From positions 1,302,001-1,366,000 of the forward strand of contig NZ_CP058988.1 of NCBI RefSeq assembly GCF_019278565.1: a DNA stretch of 64,000 bases. The letters run 5' to 3'. Numbering within the stretch: position 1 is the first letter of the stretch; the number at the start of each line of letters is the position of its first letter. The translations under genes and the position numbers were made by a program. Below are positions 34,034-43,594 of the stretch, piece after piece. The notes below the pieces were generated by a model. That model worked only from the letters and a program-made list of their open reading frames with translations. It made no database searches and had not been told where the DNA came from. The stretch comes from Cellulophaga sp. HaHa_2_95. Its GTDB lineage: Bacteria; Bacteroidota; Bacteroidia; Flavobacteriales; Flavobacteriaceae.

Positions 34034-34522
34034 CTATTTTTTATTTACAGATTTAGCGCCTTCAATTACTTTTAGTTTTAATCCTTCTTTATAAAGAATA
34101 ATTTTATCTAACACACATTTATCAGCGCTACCGATAATTTGAGCAGCAAGAATACCAGCATTCTTTGCGCCGTTTAAGGCTACTGTGGCAACAGGAACGC
34201 CGCCAGGCATTTGTAAAATAGATAACACAGAATCCCAACCATCAATAGAGTTACTGCTTTTTACAGGAACACCAATAACGGGAAGGGGAGACATAGAAGC
34301 TACCATTCCAGGTAAATGAGCAGCACCACCAGCACCTGCAATAATCACAGTATACCCATTAAGGTGAGCGTTTTTACTGAAATCAAACAGTTTTTCAGGA
34401 GTACGGTGTGCAGAAACAATATCTACATCAACTTCTATATCAAAACCTTTTAAAATATCTATGGCATCTTGCATTACGGGCAGGTCACTTGTGCTCCCCA
34501 TTACTACGGCTACTTTACTCAT
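34034..34522 (-). CDS. purE: 5-(carboxyamino)imidazole ribonucleotide mutase, class I
   Basis: 162 aa. It opens with VVMGSTSDLPVMQDA, the PurE phosphate-binding loop. Then come VSAHRTPEKLFDF (catalytic His) and IAGAGGAAHLPGMVAS, with PVIGVPVKSSNSIDGWDSVLSI afterwards. It moves the carboxyl group from N5-CAIR to CAIR in de novo purine synthesis. The normal partner purK lies two genes upstream on the same strand, with an unrelated lipoprotein gene between them. Confidence 0.97.
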   Translation of the reverse strand: MSKVAVVMGSTSDLPVMQDAIDILKGFDIEVDVDIVSAHRTPEKLFDFSKNAHLNGYTVIIAGAGGAAHLPGMVASMSPLPVIGVPVKSSNSIDGWDSVLSILQMPGGVPVATVALNGAKNAGILAAQIIGSADKCVLDKIILYKEGLKLKVIEGAKSVNKK

Positions 34523-34527
34523 GTTAT

Positions 34528-35448
34528 TTATTTTTTCGTTGTGATTTTATATTTGTCAGATCCCATTTCTAGTAAGATTTGATCTTTAAAATTATCAATT
34601 TCTTTTATAGGATAGGCCGACTTAAATTTTGTGATTTTATCATTTAACTTAAATTCATAATAATATAATTTATTAGAAGATACCCCCATTACAAAATGAT
34701 TGCTACCTTCTAAATGATAGGACAAAGTAATTTCGTCTTCTAGTTTTAAATGCTTAGTACCAAAATAGTCTGTTTCATCTAAATTTGAATTCGCTAAAGT
34801 ACAAGCTTTCATGTCGTACTTTTTACTTTTCAAAAACGATCCTTTAAAAAGTAACCGATTGTTTACGTACATTTCTTTTGAAGGATATTTCAGAATTAAT
34901 TCATAAGAGCCATATAATTCAATAGCACAATTTAGGGAGTCTACAAATGTGGTTTGAATGGTTTTATTTCGAATTTCGTTGATTAATTTATCGGCTGCAG
35001 TTTCGTCCAGTTTTTTTTGAGCGATTTCAGATCCGTGATTTACTTTTAAACTTTTGTCAGAGAGCTGATCTAAGGAAACAGTCTCAAGCTGTTTTTTATC
35101 AAATAAAGGCGCTTTGTAAGTAATAGCTTTTTCTGATTCATTATGGAATCCAAAAATATTTCCTTCACGATCTATAACAAACTCAAGCTTGTCTATGTCA
35201 ATAGTTTTTAATCGCTCTTTGCTCTTTTTTTTATAGATGATGAGCTCCTTCTTTGCGGCGGAATTATCTGTTTTGAAAAAAACATATTTCTCAGTATCCC
35301 TATAGTAATTAGGTTTATTTCCAATATTTTCTACCGTAAAGTCTTTTTTCAAGGCTTCTTCAAAAAACAACATTTCAGGGTGCTTGTCTTCTTCCGTTTT
35401 ACAAGAAAACGTTACTAATAGCACTAAAATGATGCAGGCGTACTTCAT
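34528..35448 (-). CDS. Hypothetical lipoprotein between purE and purK
   Basis: 306 aa. A lipoprotein signal (LLVTFSCKTEEDKHPEM) is followed by a long mostly beta-type domain with no motif I recognise. Features are EFVIDREGNIFGFHNESEKA, DETAADKLINEIRNKT, and a C-terminal VMGVSSNKLYYYEFKLNDK. It is spaced by 5 bp from purE and 25 bp from purK, so all three share a transcript. Its role need not be purine-related. Confidence 0.65.
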   Translation of the reverse strand: MKYACIILVLLVTFSCKTEEDKHPEMLFFEEALKKDFTVENIGNKPNYYRDTEKYVFFKTDNSAAKKELIIYKKKSKERLKTIDIDKLEFVIDREGNIFGFHNESEKAITYKAPLFDKKQLETVSLDQLSDKSLKVNHGSEIAQKKLDETAADKLINEIRNKTIQTTFVDSLNCAIELYGSYELILKYPSKEMYVNNRLLFKGSFLKSKKYDMKACTLANSNLDETDYFGTKHLKLEDEITLSYHLEGSNHFVMGVSSNKLYYYEFKLNDKITKFKSAYPIKEIDNFKDQILLEMGSDKYKITTKK

Positions 35449-35473
35449 ATAAAAGTAGTAATCTGGTGCTGTA

Positions 35474-36646
35474 TTATTTGCTAATCACTTTAATTGTTTC
35501 TTTTACTTGCTGCGCAATACGTCGTGCAACCGCAATATCTTTATTTACAATGGTCACATGCCCCATTTTTCTAAAAGGTCTTGTTTGCTTTTTACCATAA
35601 ATATGCGGGGTAACCCCTTCAAGCTTTAAAATAGCTTCCATGTGTTCATACACAACATCACCACTATAGCCTTCTGATCCTACAAGGTTTACCATAATAC
35701 CTGCAACTTTACTTGCGGTACTTCCTAGCGGAAGGTCTAAAATAGCCCGGATATGTTGCTCAAATTGGTTGGTATAGCTAGCTTCAATACTGTAGTGTCC
35801 GCTATTATGTGGGCGAGGAGCAACTTCATTTATTAGTATTTCATCCTCGTGGGTCTGGAACATTTCTACGGCCAAGATGCCAATATGCTGCATTTTTTCT
35901 GACACTTGAAGTGCAATTTCTGTGGCTTTTTGCGCTACTTTGGCATCTATTCGCGCAGGGCAAATTACATACTCTACTTGGTTGGCTTCAGGATGAAACT
36001 CCATTTCTACCACCGGATAGGTAACTACGTCTCCAGAAGGGTTGCGAACCACAATAACGGCCAATTCATTTTTAAAGGGAATCATCTTTTCAGCAATGCA
36101 TTCCCCTTTCGGTAAATTCTCAAGATCACTAAAAGTACGGACCACTTTTACGCCTTGTCCGTCATACCCAAACTGTGCTGCTTTCCAAACAAAAGGAAAT
36201 GAAATTCCGCCATTGTCAACACTGTCTTTAATTTCACTAGCATAAGCAAAGCGCGAAAATTCTGCGGTTGGAAGGTTATGGTCTTGATAAAAAAGCTTTT
36301 GTCTTGCTTTGTTTTGTATCGTTCTTAAAGTTTTTGAGGGAGGGTATACTTTTACCCCTTCGGATTCTAACTTTTCTAAGGCATCAAGATTTATATTTTC
36401 TATCTCAATAGTAAGCACATCTACCTGCTTACCAAAATTATAAACGGCATCAAAATCCATTAAATCACCCAGAACAAATTCATCACAAGCAATCTTAGAG
36501 GGCGCATCTTCTGTTGCTTCTAAAACCTTTGTATAGATATCAAATTTTCGGGTTTCATAAAGCAGCATTTTACCGAGCTGTCCGCCACCTAAAATTCCCA
36601 ATTTAAAGTCAGATGAAAAATAATTATTTGATTCTTTGTTTGACAT
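35474..36646 (-). CDS. purK: 5-(carboxyamino)imidazole ribonucleotide synthase
   Basis: 390 aa. The N-terminal KLGILGGGQLGKML is the PurK biotin-carboxylase-like loop, followed by an ATP-grasp fold with FPFVWKAAQFGYDGQGVKVV, ECIAEKMIPFKNELAVIVVR and IGILAVEMFQTHEDEILINE, then VAPRPHNSGHYSIEAS. It forms N5-carboxyaminoimidazole ribonucleotide from AIR, ATP and bicarbonate. It is the first gene of a purK-lipoprotein-purE transcript divergent from hpt-adk. Confidence 0.97.
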   Translation of the reverse strand: MSNKESNNYFSSDFKLGILGGGQLGKMLLYETRKFDIYTKVLEATEDAPSKIACDEFVLGDLMDFDAVYNFGKQVDVLTIEIENINLDALEKLESEGVKVYPPSKTLRTIQNKARQKLFYQDHNLPTAEFSRFAYASEIKDSVDNGGISFPFVWKAAQFGYDGQGVKVVRTFSDLENLPKGECIAEKMIPFKNELAVIVVRNPSGDVVTYPVVEMEFHPEANQVEYVICPARIDAKVAQKATEIALQVSEKMQHIGILAVEMFQTHEDEILINEVAPRPHNSGHYSIEASYTNQFEQHIRAILDLPLGSTASKVAGIMVNLVGSEGYSGDVVYEHMEAILKLEGVTPHIYGKKQTRPFRKMGHVTIVNKDIAVARRIAQQVKETIKVISK

Positions 36647-36734
36647 GGTCCTGTGTGAAATCTGAATGAATTACAAAAATACACCGATTTCTTAAAACCA
36701 ACGAGCTTACAAGTAAAAAGAGAAATCAAAACGC

Positions 36735-36742
36735 TATATTTG
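36735..36742 (+). promoter_or_regulatory. -7 promoter element of hpt-adk
   Basis: TATATTTG matches TAnnTTTG exactly, 20 bp before the GTG start, so the transcript would have only a very short leader. A -33 TTG at normal spacing is not evident. Confidence 0.55.
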
Positions 36743-36762
36743 TCACTTCAAAAAAAATAAGC

Positions 36763-37869
36763 GTGATACAGCTCCACGATAAACAATTCAAACCATTTTT
36801 AAGTCAGGCTCAGGTTTTGGCTGCCGTAAAGAACGTTGCAGATAAAATTGCGGCCGACTATAAAGACGAAACACCTTTATTTGTAGGGGTTTTGAATGGT
36901 TCGTTTATGTTTGTTTCAGATTTATTAAAAGAATACCAGCATCCTTGTGAAGTATCTTTCGTAAAATTAAGCTCCTATAGTGGCTTAACTTCTACAGGAA
37001 TTGTAGAAACGCTCCTAGATCTTCCTGAAGATATCAGTGGTAAAAGTGTTATAATTCTTGAAGATATTATTGATACAGGCAGAACCTTAAAAGAACTAGT
37101 GCATTTGTTTTCGCAAACAAACGTGAAAGAGTTTAAGATAGCCACCTTGTTTCATAAACCATCTGTTTATAACGGCGAATATAAAATTGATTACATTGGC
37201 ATGGAAATACCCGATAAATTTATTGTGGGGTACGGACTAGATTACAACGAATTAGGAAGAAATTTAAAAGAAGTATACCAATTAAACCAAAATACTATGA
37301 TTAATCTTGTGTTATTCGGAAAACCTGGTGCTGGCAAGGGCACACAAGCAGAATTTTTAAAATCAGAATACAATTTAAAGCATATTTCTACAGGAGACGT
37401 TTTTCGATACAATATCAAGAATGGTACTGAACTAGGAGTTCTAGCCAAATCTTTTATTGATAAAGGAGATTTAGTGCCAGATGAGGTTACTATTAAAATG
37501 TTGCAAGATGAGGTAATCAAAAATGCAGATGCCAAAGGATTTATTTTTGATGGATTCCCAAGAACAACAGCTCAAGCAGAAGCTTTAGATGCTTTCTTGG
37601 ATTCTAAAGACATGAAAATTAATGCGACTATTGCTTTAGAAGCAAATGATGAAATTTTGATTCAGCGTTTATTAGAGCGTGGTAAGGTTAGTGGTAGAGC
37701 AGATGATCAAGACGAGAGCAAAATTCGTAATCGTTTTGAAGAGTACAATTTAAAAACAGCACCCTTAATTTCTTATTATGAGGGTAAGAATAAATTTTTC
37801 AGTGTAAACGGAATTGGAGAAATTTCTGAAATTACGGAAAGATTAAAGAAAGTGATAGATACGCTTTAA
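36763..37869 (+). CDS. Fused hypoxanthine phosphoribosyltransferase-adenylate kinase
   Basis: 368 aa in one frame from a GTG start at 36763. Residues 1-178 are HPRT, with VGVLNGSFMFVSDLL, the PRPP loop VIILEDIIDTGRTLKEL and GYGLDYNELGRNL. Residues 179-368 are adenylate kinase, starting INLVLFGKPGAGKGTQAEF (P-loop), then ISTGDVFRYNIKN, DGFPRTTAQAEAL and a short LID with GRADD. The kinase half is ~190 aa, a complete short-type Adk. One protein would salvage hypoxanthine or guanine and interconvert AMP/ADP/ATP. Such fusions are known in Flavobacteriia. It lies just divergent from purK, which keeps purine functions together. Confidence 0.93.
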   Translation: MIQLHDKQFKPFLSQAQVLAAVKNVADKIAADYKDETPLFVGVLNGSFMFVSDLLKEYQHPCEVSFVKLSSYSGLTSTGIVETLLDLPEDISGKSVIILEDIIDTGRTLKELVHLFSQTNVKEFKIATLFHKPSVYNGEYKIDYIGMEIPDKFIVGYGLDYNELGRNLKEVYQLNQNTMINLVLFGKPGAGKGTQAEFLKSEYNLKHISTGDVFRYNIKNGTELGVLAKSFIDKGDLVPDEVTIKMLQDEVIKNADAKGFIFDGFPRTTAQAEALDAFLDSKDMKINATIALEANDEILIQRLLERGKVSGRADDQDESKIRNRFEEYNLKTAPLISYYEGKNKFFSVNGIGEISEITERLKKVIDTL

Positions 37870-37911
37870 GCGTAGGGCACGCGGTCTTATTTTTTTTGAT
37901 GGATAGCTAAA

Positions 37912-38289
37912 ATGAGTTACACACCTAATGCAAGTGAAACAAAATTTTTAACTGTTGAACGTTTTAAGTATTCTAGGTTAGAAACACAAGCGGTCATGGA
38001 AAAACTTAAAGCTGCCAATTTTGCAGATTTAGCCCTTTTAGATCAAATTGAAAAGGAAGATTTATTTTTAAAAATAAAGGCAAGAAGTTATCGTCGCTGC
38101 AAAGTGCAGTTTTTAGTTGCTATACCTATAATCTTTTTAGGGTTGGTTTTTAAAGATGAATTCAGTGTTTTTTATTTAACAACAGCAATAGCGACCTATT
38201 TTTTAATCAGTTCTTTTTTTGGACTACAATCCAATAAGATTTCAAAATTAGAAAAGAAGTATAGTACCAATAGTACACAAAATTATTAG
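37912..38289 (+). CDS. Hypothetical two-helix membrane protein
   Basis: 125 aa. The first ~60 residues are helical and charged, then two transmembrane segments (~63-81 and ~86-105), and a short basic tail (SNKISKLEKKYST). No motif is known. It lies between hpt-adk and obg in the same direction with gaps of 42 and 6 bp, so it is probably co-transcribed with obg. Function unknown. Confidence 0.65.
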   Translation: MSYTPNASETKFLTVERFKYSRLETQAVMEKLKAANFADLALLDQIEKEDLFLKIKARSYRRCKVQFLVAIPIIFLGLVFKDEFSVFYLTTAIATYFLISSFFGLQSNKISKLEKKYSTNSTQNY

Positions 38290-38295
38290 AAAGAG

Positions 38296-39297
38296 ATGAC
38301 GGAAGGCAATTTTGTAGATTACGTAAAGATAAATTTAGAATCGGGTAAGGGCGGAAAAGGATCCGTGCATTTACATCGTGAAAAATTTATTACCAAGGGA
38401 GGTCCCGATGGTGGTGATGGTGGTCGTGGTGGTCATGTTATTGTAAGAGGAAGTAAAGATCTATGGACCCTTTTAAATTTTAAATTTAAAAGAAGTTTTA
38501 GAGCAGGACATGGAGGTCATGGTGCTAAAAGTAGAAGTACTGGAGCCGATGGTGAAGATGTTTACTTAGAAGTGCCATTAGGTACGGTTATCAAAGATGC
38601 AGACACAGAAGAGGTGCTGCTTGAAATTACAGAAGACGGGGAAGAACAAGTTTTAGTTCCTGGTGGTTTAGGGGGGCGTGGAAACTGGCATTTTAGAACT
38701 TCTACTAACCAAACGCCTAGATATGCGCAACCAGGTATTCCTGGGCAAGAGCTAGCCGTGATTATGGAATTAAAATTATTGGCGGATGTTGGTTTAGTGG
38801 GTTTTCCTAATGCAGGGAAATCTACCTTATTGTCTGTCTTGACAACAGCAAAACCAAAAATAGCCGATTACGAGTTTACGACATTAAAACCAAATTTAGG
38901 GATTGTAAAATACCGTGAATTTCAGAGTTTTGTAATGGCAGATATTCCTGGGATTATAGAAGGAGCTGCAGAAGGTAAAGGATTAGGCTATTATTTTTTA
39001 AGACATATAGAACGTAATTCTACCTTATTATTTCTGATTCCTGCAGATAGTAAGGATGTTAAGAATGAATATGAAATTCTTTTAGACGAACTCCGTAGGT
39101 ACAATCCTGAGATGTTAGACAAAGAACGTTTAGTAGTCATTTCTAAAAGCGATATGCTGGACGATGAGTTAAAGAATGAGATGAAAAACGAGCTAGAGAG
39201 TCAAATAAAGGACGTGCCTTTTATGTTTATCTCATCGGTAGCACAATTAGGTCTTGTAGAGTTGAAAGATAAGCTCTGGAAGATGCTAAACGATTAA
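38296..39297 (+). CDS. obgE: Obg/CgtA GTPase
   Basis: 333 aa. The N-terminal Obg fold is glycine rich ([54 protein letters not shown]). The G domain has G1 [15 protein letters not shown]3 [17 protein letters not shown], and a [12 protein letters not shown] G4 with S in place of N of NKxD. It binds the large ribosomal subunit during assembly and couples growth to GTP. The start is six bases after the previous stop. A standard, essential core gene. Confidence 0.96.
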   Translation: MTEGNFVDYVKINLESGKGGKGSVHLHREKFITKGGPDGGDGGRGGHVIVRGSKDLWTLLNFKFKRSFRAGHGGHGAKSRSTGADGEDVYLEVPLGTVIKDADTEEVLLEITEDGEEQVLVPGGLGGRGNWHFRTSTNQTPRYAQPGIPGQELAVIMELKLLADVGLVGFPNAGKSTLLSVLTTAKPKIADYEFTTLKPNLGIVKYREFQSFVMADIPGIIEGAAEGKGLGYYFLRHIERNSTLLFLIPADSKDVKNEYEILLDELRRYNPEMLDKERLVVISKSDMLDDELKNEMKNELESQIKDVPFMFISSVAQLGLVELKDKLWKMLND

Positions 39298-39346
39298 TTT
39301 ATTTGGTTTTCTTATTTTTTAGGTATCTTAGTGTAAAGTAGTATAT

Positions 39347-39871
39347 ATGAAAAAGATAGGTTTTTTAATGGTCTTATTTTTTGTGGTTTCTTGTGCGGCC
39401 GTACGTGTAAATTATGATTACGATACTAAAACGGATTTTACGTCCTATACAACCTATAATTATTATCCTGATTTTGAATCGGGATTAAGTGGTCTTGATG
39501 AAAAACGAATTCTAGTACTCATAGATTCTACCATGCAAGCCAAAGGCATTCAACTTTCAGAAGAGCCAGATTTTTTTATTAATGTTCAAAGTAACGAATT
39601 TCAAGCTCCGCAAAGTAATAATGTTGGCGTAGGTTTGGGCGGTAATGGTAGGAATGTTGGGGGAGGTATCTCTATAGGACTTCCAGTTGGACAGCCAAAA
39701 TTAGAACGCGAAATTCAAATTGATTTTGTAGACAGCCAGAAAGAATTTTTATTTTGGCAAGCAGTAAGCGCAAGCGGATTTAAAGAAAATGCGACTCCAC
39801 AAGCGCGCGAGCAAAAACTGAGGCAAATTGTTGACAAAGTGTTTGATAAGTATCCGCCGAAAGCCAATTAA
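39347..39871 (+). CDS. DUF4136 lipoprotein
   Basis: 174 aa. The lipobox is FFVVSCAAVRV. DUF4136 features are DYDTKTDFTSYTTYNYYP at the start, then ILVLIDSTMQAKGIQLSEEP, a glycine-rich middle, and a final ARQKL-like QAREQKLRQIVDKVFDKYPPK. Probably a periplasmic or outer-membrane lipoprotein of unknown function. It is the next gene after obg, with a 49-bp gap. Confidence 0.85.
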   Translation: MKKIGFLMVLFFVVSCAAVRVNYDYDTKTDFTSYTTYNYYPDFESGLSGLDEKRILVLIDSTMQAKGIQLSEEPDFFINVQSNEFQAPQSNNVGVGLGGNGRNVGGGISIGLPVGQPKLEREIQIDFVDSQKEFLFWQAVSASGFKENATPQAREQKLRQIVDKVFDKYPPKAN

Positions 39872-40039
39872 AGTTTTTTTCCTTCCTTAAGAAGCCATTT
39901 CTTTGCACGAAATACATTTTATGTTTTTTTTAGGTTTTTACCGAAGTCTTTTTCTAGATGCCTAACGTATCTATATAGTATTTCCCCCAACACCCCATTT
40001 CGGAGAAAAAAATAAACAATAATTTGTAGTAGCGGTAAT

Positions 40040-40399
40040 ATGTCGTTTTTTATGGTGAAGCGTGCGGAGTTTTATATTGAAAATAATAAAGTTGAAGTTT
40101 TTCATTCTTTATGGAAGCAATTTGTGCATCTAAATGGCAAGCGTGTTTCTGAAAAGTTTGGGTTTTTGCAGTCAGAGCATTATTTTAAACTTAATGGGAG
40201 CAATTATGATCTTAGATTAGCCCCTAACTTTATTAAGCCCGTAGCAAAAACCTTAAAGGTACATAAGAACAGTGTACCCGTAAATTTAGAAAACTCTATT
40301 GTACGCAGCTCTAGAACCTTATTGGTACTTGTAATAGCAGTAGGTATTTGGTTAGGGTTTATGATCGGTATAAATTTATATTCAGCTATCTGGGGTTAA
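40040..40399 (+). CDS. Hypothetical membrane protein
   Basis: 119 aa, or 115 if the in-frame MVKRAEF is used. The first ~85 residues are soluble and basic, and one transmembrane helix lies near the C-terminus (LLVLVIAVGIWLGFMIGI). No motif is recognised. It lies between the DUF4136 and S9 genes, on its own. Confidence 0.5.
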   Translation: MSFFMVKRAEFYIENNKVEVFHSLWKQFVHLNGKRVSEKFGFLQSEHYFKLNGSNYDLRLAPNFIKPVAKTLKVHKNSVPVNLENSIVRSSRTLLVLVIAVGIWLGFMIGINLYSAIWG

Positions 40400-40584
40400 C
40401 AGTCCTATAATCCACTTACAACTTTAATTTTACCGTTCCCCATAATTTCAAATAATAGGGCGGATTTCGTGTGTAGATTTGTTTTGAGAAAAAAACGAAT
40501 CTTCTCTTTTGTAACAAGTTAAGTAGTTGTACTACAAATAGCTAAGAAGATTCAAAAAGCGTATTAATCTTTAATAACACACCG

Positions 40585-42876
40585 ATGAAAAAAATTAACC
40601 ACAAAATTAGTCTTATGCTACTCGTTGCTTTTACAGCACTAAGTATGCAAATTACCAAAGCCCAAGATGTCGTGGGCTCTTGGAAAGGAACACTAGCTGT
40701 TCAGGGCACAGAAATGCCACTAATCTTCAATATTTCCGAAAATGAGGGTATACTTAGTAGTACCATGGATAGTCCGTCTCAAGGCGCTACAGATATCCCT
40801 ATGGATGAAACAACACTTTTGGATACAGAGCTTACTATTCATTTTAAGCAAGCAGGTATTAAATATGTTGGAACTGTCGATGGCGTTAAAATTACTGGGA
40901 TATTTTACCAGGCAGGAATGGAATTTCCTTTAATTTTGGAGAAAACAGAGAAAATGATTCCAGGAAATACGGCTTTACCTACTTCTGATGAAGCGTTAAC
41001 AGCATTAGCACAAGCTGATAGCGGTAATTTTAAGTATTCAGTTTCAGATTATTTTGCAAAACCAAAAGCATCATCGTTTAATTATGCGCCTAATGGAAAG
41101 TATATTTCATACATGGAGAAAGATGATGATGGGAAACGTCATGTGTATGTAAAAGAAATTGCGACAGGGAAAATTACTAGAGCCATTGAAGAGAAAGATG
41201 AATTAATTAGAGGATACGGTTGGGTAAATAATAACCGATTGGTATACTTAATGGATCAAGGTGGTGATGAAAACTACCATTTATATGCTGCAGATTTAGA
41301 CGGTGCAAACCAGAAAGATCTTACTCCTTTTGATGGCGTTAAAGCAAACTTTCTAGAACTTTTAAAAGAAGATAAGGATCATATTATCATTTCTTTAAAT
41401 AAGAACAATCCTCAAATTTTTGATCCTTACAAAGTAAATATTGTTACAGGAGCATTAGAGCAATTGTACACCAATGAAGATGTAGCGAACCCAATTATGG
41501 GCTACAATTTTGATAAAGATGGAAACCTAAAAGCGTTTACGAAATTACGTGATGGCGTAGAACAAGATTTATATTATGCAAATGCAGCAGGTAAATTTGA
41601 AATTATCAATAGCTTAAATTGGAAAGATGCCTTCTCTATTCTTAGCTTTAATTATGCTTCTGAGAATGCAGATGATGCGTATGTGGTTTCTAACTTGAAT
41701 AGCGATAAGTCAGAAATTATTTTATACGATTTTAAAGAGAAGAAAGAAATTAAAAAAGTATTTGCACATGATATGTATGATGTGTCTAACCTTTCCTTAT
41801 CTAGAAAACGAAATTATGAATTAGATTACTTTCAATATGAAGGTGAAAAATCTGTAATTGTACCGGTAAGTACTTATTACAAGAAGCTTCATAAGAAATT
41901 CGAAAAAGAATTTAAAGGAAAACAATTCGGAATTGCAGATGCTACGGATGATGAAAACAATTATCTGTTGTACGTAACAAGTGATAAGTTAGCAGGAGTT
42001 TATTATTCTTATGATGTAAAGAAAGACGAGTTTAAAATGGTGTACAATATCATGCCTCAATTAAAAGAGGAAGATATGGCCGATGTGCGTCCTATTACAT
42101 TTAAAAGTAGAGATGGTCTTACCTTACATGGGTATATTACGATGCCAAAAGCTGCTTTACATGGAGAAAAAGTTCCTGTGATTGTGAATCCACATGGAGG
42201 TCCACAAGGCATACGTGATTCTTGGGGTTTTAATCCGGAAGCACAACTTTTTGCAAGTAGAGGCTATGCAACCTTACAGGTGAATTTTAGAATTTCTGGC
42301 GGATATGGTAAAAAGTTCTTAGAATCTGGTTTTAAGCAGATAGGTAGAAAAGCAATGGATGATGTAGAAGACGGATTAGCATATGTCATTGAACAGGGTT
42401 GGGTGGCTAAAGATAAAGCGGCCATTTACGGGGGAAGCCATGGTGGCTATGCCGTATTAAGAGGATTGACAAAAACACCTGAGTTATATGCTTGCGGGGT
42501 AGATTACGTAGGTGTTTCTAATATTTTTACATTTATGAATACGATGCCTCCTTACTGGAAGCCTTATGTGAAGATAATTAAAGAGATTTGGTATGATGAA
42601 GCAATTCCAGAAGAAAAGATAATCATGGAAGAAGTTTCTCCTGTATTTCATATTGATAAAATTAAGAAACCATTATTTGTGGTACAAGGTGCTAATGATC
42701 CTCGTGTAAATATAGATGAGTCAGATCAGATTGTTAGTGCGCTAAGAGCAAAAGGAGTAGATGTTCCCTATATGGTAAAGTATGATGAAGGGCATGGCTT
42801 TTCTAAAGAAGAAAACAGAATTGCTTTGTATGAAGCAATGCTAGGCTTCTATGCAAAACATTTAGGTCAGAAGTAA
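40585..42876 (+). CDS. S9 family serine peptidase (prolyl oligopeptidase-like)
   Basis: 763 aa. A signal peptide (LMLLVAFTALSMQITKAQ) leads to a ~100-residue beta domain (VVGSWKGTLAVQGTEMPL, then GIFYQAGMEFPLIL) of the kind seen in many Bacteroidota serine hydrolases. A beta-propeller-like region follows, then a catalytic alpha/beta hydrolase domain. The nucleophile is in YGGSHGGYAVLRGL; the Asp is in VQGANDPRVNIDES and the His in YDEGHGFSKEENR. Exported dipeptidyl- or acylaminoacyl-peptidase activity is likely. A hairpin terminator at 42909-42932 follows, which is also the first terminator of the tandem array. Confidence 0.92.
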   Translation: MKKINHKISLMLLVAFTALSMQITKAQDVVGSWKGTLAVQGTEMPLIFNISENEGILSSTMDSPSQGATDIPMDETTLLDTELTIHFKQAGIKYVGTVDGVKITGIFYQAGMEFPLILEKTEKMIPGNTALPTSDEALTALAQADSGNFKYSVSDYFAKPKASSFNYAPNGKYISYMEKDDDGKRHVYVKEIATGKITRAIEEKDELIRGYGWVNNNRLVYLMDQGGDENYHLYAADLDGANQKDLTPFDGVKANFLELLKEDKDHIIISLNKNNPQIFDPYKVNIVTGALEQLYTNEDVANPIMGYNFDKDGNLKAFTKLRDGVEQDLYYANAAGKFEIINSLNWKDAFSILSFNYASENADDAYVVSNLNSDKSEIILYDFKEKKEIKKVFAHDMYDVSNLSLSRKRNYELDYFQYEGEKSVIVPVSTYYKKLHKKFEKEFKGKQFGIADATDDENNYLLYVTSDKLAGVYYSYDVKKDEFKMVYNIMPQLKEEDMADVRPITFKSRDGLTLHGYITMPKAALHGEKVPVIVNPHGGPQGIRDSWGFNPEAQLFASRGYATLQVNFRISGGYGKKFLESGFKQIGRKAMDDVEDGLAYVIEQGWVAKDKAAIYGGSHGGYAVLRGLTKTPELYACGVDYVGVSNIFTFMNTMPPYWKPYVKIIKEIWYDEAIPEEKIIMEEVSPVFHIDKIKKPLFVVQGANDPRVNIDESDQIVSALRAKGVDVPYMVKYDEGHGFSKEENRIALYEAMLGFYAKHLGQK

Positions 42877-42908
42877 AAAAAACTAAAAATCAAAACGATA
42901 AAAAAAAA

Positions 42909-42932
42909 GGGAGCCAAATGGCTCCTTTTTTT
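42909..42932 (+). terminator. Terminator, copy 1 (end of S9 gene)
   Basis: GGGAGCC-AAAT-GGCTCC followed by TTTTTTT. The same sequence recurs every 609 bp at 43518, 44127, 44736, 45345 and 45954, each one ending a tandem unit. Confidence 0.9.
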
Positions 42933-42985
42933 ATGCGTATTAATTTCTATAGGACTAGCGTAAATCGATTCGGTTTTAGAAAATC

Positions 42986-43056
42986 CCCGTTCGCTCTTGA
43001 AAAACTACCGTTGGTCATAAAGTAGTTTTAAATACTTGATAATCACTATATCTTTA
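42986..43056 (+). promoter_or_regulatory. LytTR-type operator and promoter of ankyrin unit 1
   Basis: Half-site CCCGTTCGC (42986-42994), 12-bp spacer, half-site ACCGTTGGT (43007-43015), then -7 element TATCTTTA (43049-43056) exactly 42 nt after the second half-site begins. ACCGTTGGT fits the LytTR consensus [TA][AC][CA]GTTN[AG][TG] fully. No TTG is seen at -33, so activation is expected. Confidence 0.75.
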
Positions 43057-43101
43057 CCTCATAATAGAAAACAAATCATCAATCTTAAAAATAATCATCT
43101 T

Positions 43102-43485
43102 ATGAAAAATTTAGTTTACACCTTCGGAATTATCGCTACAATGACCATGTCTAATGTTGCAAGTGCACACGTACATCCAAATGATAAAAGTGCAAAAGTA
43201 GAAACTACGAGTATTAAAAATGTAGCACCAATAAGTATTGCTGTTGCACAGCGTGATTTAAGTACGGTACAGAAATTTATAGAATTTGGCGCCGATATAG
43301 AAGTTAAAACGGAAGTAAACGGAATGACCCCATTAATGTATGCGGCACGTTATAATAATGTATCGATGATAAAATTATTATTGGACAATGGCGCAGATAA
43401 AGAAGCTGTTTCAAAAATGGGATTCACCGCTGCAAAATATGCAGAACTATCTGGAGCAAGCGCAGCTTCAGAATTATTAAAATAA
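43102..43485 (+). CDS. Small secreted ankyrin protein, unit 1
   Basis: 127 aa from the ATG at 43102. An in-frame TTG at 43036 would put the start upstream of the -7 element, so I reject it. The signal peptide (MKNLVYTFGIIATMTMSNVA) is followed by a SAHVHPND junction. Then come about 2.5 ankyrin repeats: ISIAVAQRDLSTVQKFIEFG, NGMTPLMYAARYNNVSMIKL and GFTAAKYAELSGASAASELL. A periplasmic or surface binding protein is inferred. It differs from unit 2 at Met16 and in the YNNVS region. Five of these lie in tandem. Confidence 0.93.
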   Translation: MKNLVYTFGIIATMTMSNVASAHVHPNDKSAKVETTSIKNVAPISIAVAQRDLSTVQKFIEFGADIEVKTEVNGMTPLMYAARYNNVSMIKLLLDNGADKEAVSKMGFTAAKYAELSGASAASELLK

Positions 43486-43517
43486 TAAAGAACAAAACAT
43501 CAATCAATCATCTAAAA

Positions 43518-43541
43518 GGGAGCCAAATGGCTCCTTTTTTT
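43518..43541 (+). terminator. Terminator, copy 2
   Basis: Identical hairpin GGGAGCC-AAAT-GGCTCC with TTTTTTT, 33 bp after the stop of unit 1. Confidence 0.9.
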
Positions 43542-43594
43542 ATGCGTATTAATTTTCATAGGACTAGCGTAAATCGATTTGGTTTTAGATAATC

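Noticed and set aside
43036..43101. Longer TTG-initiated version of each ankyrin gene (also at 43645, 44254, 44863, 45472)
   Set aside because: The TTG lies upstream of the -7 element TATCTTTA, so the transcript would not include it. The ATG 66 bp later begins a clean signal peptide.
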